Below are positions 1 through 6,023 of a stretch of 7,392 bases of DNA, piece by piece. The translations under genes and the position numbers were made by a program. This stretch comes from an uncultured Eubacteriales bacterium (lineage in GTDB: Bacteria > Bacillota > Clostridia > Lachnospirales > Anaerotignaceae): assembly GCA_902406135.1 (NCBI GenBank), contig CABPCX010000089.1, positions 1 to 7,392 on the forward strand, in the 5' to 3' direction. The stretch's first letter is position 1, and the number at the start of each line of letters is the position of its first letter. The notes under the pieces were generated by a model. That model was not told the DNA's origin, ran no database searches, and saw only the letters and a list, made by a program, of their open reading frames with translations.

Positions 1-80
1 CTTCAGGCGTTGACGAAAAGGGAGATGTAAAAAATACTCCTTTCCTTCAGGAAGCCGAAGAGCTTGGCAGGAATATATAA
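1..80 (+). CDS. C-terminal tail of a flavodoxin / NADPH-dependent FMN reductase family protein (partial)
   Basis: The reading frame beginning at base 3 is open from the left edge and ends at TAA 78-80, giving 25 residues, SGVDEKGDVKNTPF and then LQEAEELGRNI. A Gly-Val, then a charged G-D-(V/I)-K segment, a small-residue/Pro step, and a final helix with E-A-x-x-L-G-x-x-I is how many small WrbA/flavodoxin-like NAD(P)H:FMN oxidoreductases end, where the last helix packs on the Rossmann-like fold. That family call is from recalled family pattern and rests on very few residues; the FMN-binding part is outside the window. The frame is the only one of the three that stays open to a plausible end. 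The stop lies only 7 nt before the tRNA promoter and no hairpin separates them, so its transcript probably runs into the tRNA and shares the terminator at 224-257. Confidence 0.5.
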   Translation, partial: SGVDEKGDVKNTPFLQEAEELGRNI

Positions 81-87
81 AAAAGAT

Positions 88-116
88 TTGAACTTTAATA
101 TTTGTTATGCTATAAT
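88..116 (+). promoter_or_regulatory. Sigma-A promoter of the tRNA-Ser gene
   Basis: TTGAAC (88-93) is followed by a 17-nt spacer and a perfect TATAAT (111-116), with an extended -10 TGC at 108-110. Transcription should start near 122-124, about 8 nt before the mature tRNA. The near-consensus hexamers fit a strong housekeeping promoter for a stable RNA. Confidence 0.88.
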
Positions 117-130
117 AGCCAAGTGTTTAT

Positions 131-216
131 GGAGGTGTATCGAAGTGGTCATAACGGCCCTGACTCGAAATCAGGTAGTCCTCACGGGCTCGTGGGTTCG
201 AATCCCACCGCCTCCG
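131..216 (+). tRNA. trnS: tRNA-Ser, anticodon CGA (reads UCG codons)
   Basis: The 7-bp acceptor stem pairs GGAGGTG (131-137) with CGCCTCC (209-215), with one T-G wobble, and G216 is the discriminator. The anticodon stem CCTGA/TCAGG (159-163/171-175) encloses the loop CTCGAAA, placing anticodon CGA at 166-168 after T165. The 16-nt variable region 176-191 folds into its own 4-bp stem (178-181 with 186-189), the class II long arm of serine tRNAs. The T arm is GTGGG/CCCAC (192-196/204-208) around TTCGAAT. The 3' CCA is not encoded; TCA follows G216, so CCA must be added by the nucleotidyltransferase. The gene sits in a single-tRNA unit with its own promoter and terminator. Confidence 0.97.
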
Positions 217-223
217 TCACTAA

Positions 224-257
224 AACCCCTGAAAATTCAGGGGTTATTTTTATTTTA
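224..257 (+). terminator. Intrinsic terminator after tRNA-Ser
   Basis: AACCCCTGAA (224-233) is complementary to TTCAGGGGTT (236-245). In practice this is an 8-bp GC-rich stem with a 6-nt loop (232-237). The T-rich run ATTTTTATTTT follows at 246-256. It lies 8 nt past the tRNA 3' end and probably also ends transcripts from the upstream flavodoxin-like gene. Confidence 0.9.
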
Positions 258-512
258 ATGCAAAGCCAATCGTGCGCTGATTCTGACGCACTCTGCTTCT
301 AAACTGCAATGGCGTATTTCGAGCCGAGATTTGGGTTTGGTGAAAAAACAAAGCTGCAATATTCATATTGCTGTGATATTTTACTAATGTACAAAAGCCT
401 TTAATTTTCCCTTCTACTTAACATTTATCTGTTTTCCACCCCAGAAGATATTTTACCATATTAGCCGGCCAGCCATCTGGAAACTTAAAAACATCCGCCG
501 CCTAAACTTATG
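258..512. other. Intergenic region without a supported gene
   Basis: No frame on either strand carries a convincing gene with a ribosome binding site. On the minus strand, bases 501 to 418 read as an open 27-residue stretch ending in TAA, containing FKFPDGWPANMVKYLLGW, which looks protein-like but is preceded at once by an in-frame TAG and has no start or ribosome binding site. Also on the minus strand, 366 to 250 is a 38-codon ATG frame rich in Arg and Gln without a ribosome binding site. A short perfect inverted repeat GCAATAT/ATATTGC lies at 356-362/365-371. The stretch may be a gene remnant or a dispersed intergenic repeat; neither can be shown from one copy. Confidence 0.5.
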
Positions 513-541
513 TTGATAAAAAGTATATGATTTTTTATAAT
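513..541 (+). promoter_or_regulatory. Sigma-A promoter for the two-component operon
   Basis: TTGATA (513-518), a 17-nt spacer and a perfect TATAAT (536-541). Transcription would begin near 548, leaving a leader of about 108 nt before the regulator start at 657. The leader holds three copies of GCTGTAT (545-551, 589-595, 604-610), whose spacing of 44 and 15 nt does not match the 10-11 nt period usual for OmpR-family binding sites. Confidence 0.75.
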
Positions 542-643
542 TAAGCTGTATAAATAAGTACTTGTACATAAAAAGCTGATATTTGTCTGCTGTATATCTT
601 TAGGCTGTATTTAGCTGCCTGTGATATATTTCTAAACAGATTT

Positions 644-652
644 GGGGGTGAG
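644..652 (+). promoter_or_regulatory. Ribosome binding site that sets the TTG start of the response regulator
   Basis: The G-rich stretch GGGGGTGAG (644-652) resembles GGAGGTGAG and ends 4 nt before TTG 657-659. That start gives the family-typical beginning M-K-L-L-I-A-E-D-D. The upstream in-frame TTG 642 and GTG 648 overlap this site and would add five or three extra residues, so TTG 657 is preferred. Confidence 0.65.
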
Positions 653-656
653 CATT

Positions 657-1342
657 TTGAAATTGCTTATTGCAGAGGATGATCCTAAGCTTTTGAAATC
701 ATTGATACATATTCTTGAGAACAATAAATTCAGCGTTGACGGTGTAAATAATGGTGACGATGCATTAAACTACGGACTGACCGGAGAGTATGACGGCATA
801 ATACTGGATATAATGATGCCCGGAATGGATGGTATAAAGGTTTTGCAGGCCCTTCGAGCAAAAACATCACAACGCCGGCTTTATTTTTGACCGCCAGAAC
901 AGAGGTGTCTGACCGTGTGGAGGGTCTTGATGCAGGAGCGGATGATTATCTCCCTAAGCCCTTTTCTACGGTTGAGCTGCTTGCGCGTATCCGTGCTATG
1001 CTGCGCAGAAAGGATACATATCTGCCAGACCTGCTGACGGTAGGTTCGGTCACACTAAACCGCTCCACATATCAGCTGAGCTGTGGTAGTGAAATTCAAT
1101 CGCTCAGCGGAAAAGAATTTCAAATTTTAGAAATGCTTATGCAGCAGCCGGGAATGATTATTCCGTCAGAACGTTTTATTACCCATCTTTGGGGCTGGGA
1201 CACCAGCGTAGATACCAGTGTTATATGGGTACATATTTCAAACCTGCGTAAAAAAATAAGCGCAGTCAATGCTCCGGCAGAAATACGTTTTATCCGAAAT
1301 GCCGGATATGTGCTGGAGGTAAAAAATGATAGGCAGCCTTAG
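657..1342 (+). pseudogene. OmpR/PhoB-family response regulator, interrupted by a one-base frameshift
   Basis: A DNA-binding regulator phosphorylated by the partner kinase encoded just downstream. The first frame, from TTG 657, gives the receiver-domain N-terminus with acidic pocket E7-D8-D9 and phosphoacceptor D51 in ILDIMMPGMDG, then runs out of frame after the A run 860-864 and stops at TGA 888-890. A second frame resumes exactly where the family continues: N-I-T-T-P-A-L-F-L-T-A-R, with conserved T79 and K101 in DDYLPKPF, then a winged-helix DNA-binding domain from about residue 127 to 222 (VHISNLRKKI, IRNAGYVLEV). One extra A in the run would restore a single 228-residue protein, the normal family length. 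As written, the product would lose the rest of the receiver domain and all DNA binding. It overlaps the kinase gene by 17 nt. The lesion may be a sequencing error, a true mutation, or, less likely, -1 recoding. Family call is certain; its target genes are unknown. Confidence 0.92.
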
Positions 1343-2552
1343 AAGAAAATTTATCTCAATCAGTATGATTTCTATTTTTATTGTATTTTCCTGCATATTC
1401 ATTTCACTTATGGTATTTACGAAAATACAAACAAACCGGTCTGTAGATATGCTTGTTGATACCATTTCGTCCAATGACGGTGTCTTTCCTAAATTTGACT
1501 CATCAAAACAGCGTATGCCTGTCCAGATGCCGTATTCGGATGTAATTACAGAAGAAACCCAATTCAGTACACGCTTTTTTTCAGTTTGGCTGGACGATGA
1601 AAAACAAATAGTCAATACGAATATGGATTCCGTTTCTACTATTACTGAGCAGGATGTGGAAGATTATACGGATAAGGTTTTAAAAAGAGGCAAAGAGCGC
1701 GGATGGATAGGCGACTATCGTTATAGGATTATGGATACAGAGGACGGCACTACGGTTGTATTTGTTAATGGCAACACATATAATAATACGTCTAACAGGC
1801 TTCTTTTTACTGCGCTGTTAGTGCTGCTGGGCAGTGCATCTTTGATACTTATACTAACGGTTGTAGTTTCAAAGAGGGCTGTACGTCCAGTGGCTGAAAG
1901 CTATGAGAAGCAGCGGCAGTTCATTACGGACGCAAATCATGAGCTTAAAACACCTCTGACGCTTATACTGTCAAACTTGGACATTGTTGAAAGCGAGCTG
2001 GGAAAAAATGAATGGCTGGATGATATCCGCAGTGAAGGTGAGCGTATGGGTCTTCTTATCAACCAGCTGGTTACTTTATCAAGAATGGACGAAAGTACTG
2101 ATTCGGTTATGCGTGAGGAATTTAATCTTAGCAGTGCCGTTGCCGATACCGTTTCGGAATTTGAAAGTCTTGCGGAAGAACGCGGCCATACTTTGACAAG
2201 CTCTGTAAGTCCGTCAGTTTACTATTACGGTGATGAATCATTGATTCGCCGTCTGACAGCCATTCTGCTGGATAATGCCATTAAATACTGCGATGCAGGT
2301 GGAAATATACAGCTTACTTTGATTTGCCGTAGACATCCGGTTCTTACTGTGGAAAATACATACCAAGATGTGGACAAATTAGAACTTAACCGTCTGTTTG
2401 ACCGCTTCTATCGCGCTGATAAGGCAAGAACATTTTCGGGAAGTTTTGGAATAGGCCTGTCCATTGCACAGTCCATAGTTAAAAGTCATAAAGGAAACAT
2501 TGCTGCGTATAGAAAATGCGGTATAATCGGATTCCGTGTAGAATTGAAATAA
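1326..2552 (+). CDS. Sensor histidine kinase, membrane-bound (HisKA-type)
   Basis: A 408-residue inner-membrane kinase that should phosphorylate the regulator encoded upstream. ATG 1326 follows GGAGGT (1315-1320) by 5 nt. TM1 spans about residues 10-31 and TM2 159-181, leaving an extracytoplasmic sensor segment of about 125 residues that I do not recognise. Only about 20 residues separate TM2 from the H box, so there is no full HAMP linker. The H box is FITDANHELKTPLTLI with phosphoacceptor H205. The catalytic domain shows the N box (LLDNAIKY, N317), F box (LFDRFYRAD, 357-365) and G2 box (SGSFGIGLSIA, G375/G377). The G1 box, normally DxGxG, reads VENTY at 342-346, a substitution common in this short-kinase subfamily. 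The frame is intact although its regulator partner is broken. The signal is unknown; kinases of this layout beside ABC transporters often respond to envelope stress or antimicrobials, which is only inference here. Confidence 0.95.
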   Translation: MIGSLRRKFISISMISIFIVFSCIFISLMVFTKIQTNRSVDMLVDTISSNDGVFPKFDSSKQRMPVQMPYSDVITEETQFSTRFFSVWLDDEKQIVNTNMDSVSTITEQDVEDYTDKVLKRGKERGWIGDYRYRIMDTEDGTTVVFVNGNTYNNTSNRLLFTALLVLLGSASLILILTVVVSKRAVRPVAESYEKQRQFITDANHELKTPLTLILSNLDIVESELGKNEWLDDIRSEGERMGLLINQLVTLSRMDESTDSVMREEFNLSSAVADTVSEFESLAEERGHTLTSSVSPSVYYYGDESLIRRLTAILLDNAIKYCDAGGNIQLTLICRRHPVLTVENTYQDVDKLELNRLFDRFYRADKARTFSGSFGIGLSIAQSIVKSHKGNIAAYRKCGIIGFRVELK

Positions 2553-2585
2553 AGAATATTACTGTTGAGTGTAAAAACTTTAATA

Positions 2586-2630
2586 GGGACTCATTGCAAA
2601 AATAAGAAACTTTGCAATGGGTCCTTTTTA
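2586..2630 (+). terminator. Intrinsic terminator of the two-component operon
   Basis: GGACTCATTGCAAA (2587-2600) pairs over 14 bp, with a single T-G wobble, with TTTGCAATGGGTCC (2611-2624) around a 10-nt loop; five T residues follow (2625-2629). It starts 34 nt after the kinase stop. It separates the kinase transcript from the ABC operon, which therefore needs its own promoter. Confidence 0.9.
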
Positions 2631-2743
2631 TGTTGCGGTAAAGCCTGTTTCTTTAGTGCCAATTTAGGGGCAGGCATTATACTTGGCAGAGTGCGGATAT
2701 TATTAACGCAATTAAAATTCATAAATGAAAAGGAGGTTCCTCT
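2631..2743 (+). promoter_or_regulatory. Probable promoter and ribosome binding site region of the ABC operon
   Basis: Because a strong terminator lies upstream, transcription of the ABC operon should start here, but no promoter is clean. Weak options are TTTAGT-17-CATTAT (-10 at 2675-2680) and a TATTAT at 2698-2703 with no good -35. An inverted repeat TGCCAA/TTGGCA (2657-2662 and 2683-2688) straddles the first option and could bind a regulator. AAGGAGG at 2730-2736, 7 nt before ATG 2744, is a near-perfect ribosome binding site. Confidence 0.35.
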
Positions 2744-3718
2744 ATGATAAAAGTCGAGCACTTAACAAAGTACTACGGTGATTTTCTGGCTGTCAATGAT
2801 TTGTCATTTGAAATTGATGAAGGTCATGTATACGGCTTCCTTGGACCAAACGGAGCCGGCAAGACTACCACTATGAACATTATGACAGGATGCTTATCCG
2901 CGACGAACGGACATGTGGAGATTGGCGGTTTTGATATTTTTGAAGACCCAAATCAGGCAAAGAAGCTTATTGGATATCTTCCGGAACAGCCGCCGTTATA
3001 TATGAATGAAACGCCTCTGGAGTATCTGCGTTTTGTTGGAGAAGCAAAAGGACTGAAGGGTACAGAGTTAAGCAGACAGGTCGATAAAGTAATCGAACAG
3101 GTTAAAATTCAGAATGTAAAGGGTAAACGTATTTCTGCTTTGTCTAAAGGCTATAAGCAGCGTGTTGGCATTGCTCAGGCACTCCTTGGCAATCCAAAGG
3201 TAATTATTCTGGACGAACCGACAGTAGGTCTGGACCCAATCCAAATAATTGAAATACGAGACCTTATTAAACAGCTGGGGCAGGAACATACGGTAATTCT
3301 AAGTTCCCATATTCTTTCCGAGGTTCAGGCTATCTGTGAAAAAATATTGATTATATCCCATGGAAAGCTGGTTGCTTTTGATGAGCCTGATAAACTGGAA
3401 AGCAAACTTCTTTCTGCCAACGAGATTTCTTTTAAGACCGATGCATCAGAAGATGAAGTCAGAGAAGCACTTTCTGCTGTTAAGCACATTACGGAACTGA
3501 CAATAGAAGCGGATGAGAAAAATATTTTGTCTGCCAATATTAAAACAGATGCGGAGGATATCTATTCCGTATCGAAAGAAATATTTTTTGCCTTTGCCAA
3601 ACGTAATTATGCTCTGCTGGAACTGGTATTAAAGAGAGCTACCCTGGAAGACATTTTCCTGGAACTTACTGAGGCAGATGACTCATCGGTTGAGATAGAA
3701 GGAGGAGAGCAGGTATGA
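2744..3718 (+). CDS. ABC transporter ATP-binding protein, GldA-like
   Basis: The 324-residue cytoplasmic ATPase that should power the permease encoded next. All nucleotide-binding motifs are intact: Walker A GPNGAGKT at 34-41 (K40), Q-loop Q82 in GYLPEQPPLY, signature LSKGYKQR at 133-140 in place of LSGGQ, Walker B VIILDEP at 153-159 (catalytic E158), D-loop GLDP at 162-165 and switch H189. The LSKGY(K/R)QR signature and a C-terminal domain of about 100 residues after the ATPase core, ending ATLEDIFLELTE, are typical of the GldA/CcmA branch of ABC-2 exporters. ATG 2744 has an ideal ribosome binding site. Its TGA overlaps the next start in ATGA, a sign of translational coupling, and also shows TGA is used as a normal stop in this genome. 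The transported substrate is unknown. Confidence 0.96.
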   Translation: MIKVEHLTKYYGDFLAVNDLSFEIDEGHVYGFLGPNGAGKTTTMNIMTGCLSATNGHVEIGGFDIFEDPNQAKKLIGYLPEQPPLYMNETPLEYLRFVGEAKGLKGTELSRQVDKVIEQVKIQNVKGKRISALSKGYKQRVGIAQALLGNPKVIILDEPTVGLDPIQIIEIRDLIKQLGQEHTVILSSHILSEVQAICEKILIISHGKLVAFDEPDKLESKLLSANEISFKTDASEDEVREALSAVKHITELTIEADEKNILSANIKTDAEDIYSVSKEIFFAFAKRNYALLELVLKRATLEDIFLELTEADDSSVEIEGGEQV

Positions 3719-4578
3719 TTGCCGTTTTTAAACATGAGCTGAGAAACTATTTTCACTCATTTACAGCCTATGTGTTCGGAGCCTTTCTGCTTGCCATTGT
3801 AGGCATTGGCGCAATGCTTTATAACCTGCAGGCCGCAGTAAGCAACTTTGAATATGTTCTAAGCTTTGGAATGATTATATTTGTTGTGATTGTACCTATT
3901 TTGACCATGAGGGTAATTGCTGAGGAGAGAAAACAAAAAACTGACCAGCTGCTTTATTCGCTCCCCATATCTACTGTACAGGTAATTATGGGAAAATATC
4001 TGGCGCTTCTGGTAGTTTATTTGATACCACTCCTTATCATTTCCATATACCCGCTCATATTTGCCCAGTACGGAGACGTTTATCTGCCTACATCCTATGG
4101 GTCTTTGGCAGCGATTTTTATTATGGGAGCTGCATTGGTTGCTTTGGGAGTATTCATTTCTTCTCTGACAGATAACCAGGGGCTTGCTGCCGGCATAGGC
4201 ATTGCAGCCATTTTGTTTAACTATTATAGTGTCAGCCTGTCAGAATACGTTTCATCAACTTCGGTTGGAAGCATTATCTCCCTTGCGCTTCTTGCTTTGA
4301 TTATTGGAGCAATAGTACGTTATTTAACACGTAACGAAATGCTGGGCTATGGAGTTACACTTGTACTTATCGCTGCTATTACTGTTACATCTTTTATAGA
4401 CCCAACTGTCTTTGAGGGCCTTTTGCCTAAGATAATGAGGCAGTTATCTCTCTTTAATAGATTTAATACATTTGTAAGCGGTGTATTTGACCTGACTGCG
4501 ATATTTTATTATATATCAGTGATTGTATTTTTCCTGTTTTTATCGGTGCAGTCTATGGAAAAAAGGAGGTATAACTAA
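3715..4578 (+). CDS. ABC-2 type permease, GldF-like
   Basis: A 287-residue integral membrane protein forming the transmembrane part of the transporter with the upstream ATPase. A short cytoplasmic N-terminus (FKHELRNYFHSFTAYVF) leads into hydrophobic segments near residues 18-36, 48-64, 95-115, 125-148, 155-170, 183-203, 211-228 and 258-278; some may be re-entrant, since the family usually has six helices. The loop motif TMRVIAEERKQKTDQLLYS starting at residue 64 is the hallmark of GldF/ABC-2 permeases and is thought to contact the ATPase. It starts at ATG 3715, 7 nt after AAGGAGGAG (3699-3707), overlapping the ATPase gene by 4 nt, and its stop overlaps the next start by 1 nt (TAATG). Length and frame look complete. 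Confidence 0.93.
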   Translation: MIAVFKHELRNYFHSFTAYVFGAFLLAIVGIGAMLYNLQAAVSNFEYVLSFGMIIFVVIVPILTMRVIAEERKQKTDQLLYSLPISTVQVIMGKYLALLVVYLIPLLIISIYPLIFAQYGDVYLPTSYGSLAAIFIMGAALVALGVFISSLTDNQGLAAGIGIAAILFNYYSVSLSEYVSSTSVGSIISLALLALIIGAIVRYLTRNEMLGYGVTLVLIAAITVTSFIDPTVFEGLLPKIMRQLSLFNRFNTFVSGVFDLTAIFYYISVIVFFLFLSVQSMEKRRYN

Positions 4579-6023
4579 TGAAAAAGTGGAAACTCCTTCA
4601 AAAAGAAGAACAGCCAGACAGAAACCGTACGGCCTTCCGAGGAGGCACCTATGCGCTTTCAATAACTGCAGTTGTGCTGGCTATTTTAGTTGTACTTAAT
4701 GTTCTTGTCTCAGCGCTTCCTTCCAGCCTGACTAAATTAGATATAAGCGCTACAAAGCTTTACTCAATAACAAGCAACACTAAAGTTGTGGTAAATGCCC
4801 TGGAGGAAGATGTGACAATTTACTGGATTGTTCAGTCCGGTGAGGAAGACGACGTTATAGAAAACCTGTTAAGCAAATATGAGAGCTTATCAGACCATAT
4901 TAAAGTAGTTAAAAAGAATCCGGACGTATATCCTACTTTTGCCGAGCAGTATACAAATGAGACTGTCCAGAATAACAGCCTTGTTGTGGAATGCGGAGAC
5001 CGCAGCCGTTTTATAGGTTATGATGATATATACATTCAGGAAGCGGATATATATTCTTACACATACAGCACATCTTTTGACGGTGAAGGTGCCATTACTT
5101 CTGCTATTGATTATGTAGTAACAGATGATTTGCCCCAGCTTTATGTGTTAGAGGGACATGGTGAGCAGGAGCTGCCGCAGAACTTTAAAGAACAGATTGA
5201 AAAAGAAAATATTGAAACAAACACACTGTCACTATTGACCGTGGACGAAGTGCCGGAAGATGCCGACGCCATTTTAATATACGAACCTTCATCGGACTTA
5301 TCTGAAGAAGAAATCGATATGCTTTATGAGTATGCTGAAGACGGAGGCAAACTGCTAGTGATTGCCGGCCCGACAGAAGACGGTATTTTAGAAAATTTAT
5401 ATAGTCTTCTGGAAAATTATGATGTGGAGACCTGAGAAGGCATAGTTGTCGAAGGAAATCGTGACAGCTATACAATGCAGCCGTATGTACTCCTGCCTGA
5501 GATGTCAAGCCACGAAATTACGGACTCACTTATTGAAGAAAACTACTATCCTAATATGCCAATTTCCCAGGGAATGATTATCAATGATGAAAGCGGCGCG
5601 GTGACTCCTCTGCTTACAACTTCAAGCGAATCATTCAGCAAGATAGCAGGCTATGACCTTACCACATACGAAAAAGAGGACGGAGACATTGACGGTCCGT
5701 TTGCGGTTGCTTTATCCATAGACTGCTCCAATGAAGGACAAATTGTCTGGTTCTCATCAGCGGCATTTTTGGATGATATGTATAATGCATTGTCTTCAGG
5801 CTCAAACTCTGACCTTGCAATGAATGCGCTTTCTTCTCTTATCGGTGAGAGTGAAGCCATGGCAATCCGAAGCAAATCTTTGAACTATAATTATCTTTCA
5901 ATTACAGATTCTACTGCATCACTGCTTAAGACATTGATGATTGGAGTTTTCCCTCTGACTTATCTTGGAGTTGGTGTATTTGTAATTTTGAAGAGAAGGA
6001 GGGAGCAGAATGAAGCGGGCTAA
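4578..6023 (+). pseudogene. GldG-like ABC transporter auxiliary membrane protein, interrupted by in-frame TGA at 5433-5435
   Basis: The frame would encode 481 residues if codon 286 were sense. Start ATG 4578 follows AAGGAGGT (4563-4570) by 7 nt. Residues 26-46 form an N-terminal membrane anchor; the large middle part matches the ABC_transp_aux/GldG type, with LYVLEGHGEQELP (GHGE at 193-196) and a Rossmann-like stretch ending GGKLLVIAGP; residues 452-471 form a C-terminal membrane helix followed by KRRRE. TGA replaces codon 286 between DVET and EGIVVEG, and the same frame continues without further stops to TAA 6021-6023 with convincing family sequence. Without readthrough, the product is 285 residues lacking the second anchor. 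No ribosome binding site supports restart at ATG 5475. In the Gld system GldG works with GldA and GldF; its role in Firmicutes is unknown. One base change could create this TGA, so an error or nonsense mutation is most likely. Confidence 0.9.
5442..5471 (+). other. Hairpin just downstream of the internal TGA
   Basis: ATAGTTGTC (5442-5450) pairs over 9 bp, one a T-G wobble, with GACAGCTAT (5463-5471) around a 12-nt loop beginning with G. The stem starts 7 nt after TGA 5433-5435 and the loop 16 nt after it. This is close to the recalled geometry of bacterial SECIS elements, but such hairpins arise by chance and both arms encode ordinary family residues. The pairing is seen; any function is speculation. 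Confidence 0.3.

Noticed and set aside
64..302. Two short plus-strand frames covering the tRNA
   Set aside because: They run through tRNA-Ser and its terminator, lack ribosome binding sites and show no protein-like sequence.
250..366. 38-codon minus-strand frame starting at ATG 366
   Set aside because: No Shine-Dalgarno sequence, Arg/Gln-rich composition typical of non-coding DNA, and the end overlaps the T tail of the tRNA terminator.
545..610. Three GCTGTAT repeats as regulator binding sites
   Set aside because: Spacing of 44 and 15 nt does not fit the usual direct-repeat period and the region is AT-rich, so chance is a good explanation.
1238..1615. 125-codon minus-strand frame across the regulator/kinase junction
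   Set aside because: It lies opposite two well-supported genes and has no family resemblance; it is an antisense shadow.
2565..2747. 60-codon plus-strand frame before the ATPase gene
   Set aside because: It runs through the terminator hairpin, starts just after the kinase stop without a ribosome binding site, and has a composition unlike a real protein.
5433..5435. A variant genetic code in which TGA is a sense codon (Trp or Gly)
   Set aside because: The ATPase gene ends in TGA at 3716-3718 within a normal ATGA overlap and at the right family length, so TGA works as a stop here; no other in-frame TGA occurs in the intact genes.
5185..5508. 107-codon minus-strand frame opposite the GldG-like gene
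   Set aside because: Antisense to clear family sequence with low protein character; not a separate gene.
5475..6023. Independent gene starting at ATG 5475
   Set aside because: It is in the same frame as the GldG-like gene, has no ribosome binding site, and its sequence is the C-terminal part of that family, so it is the second part of one interrupted gene.
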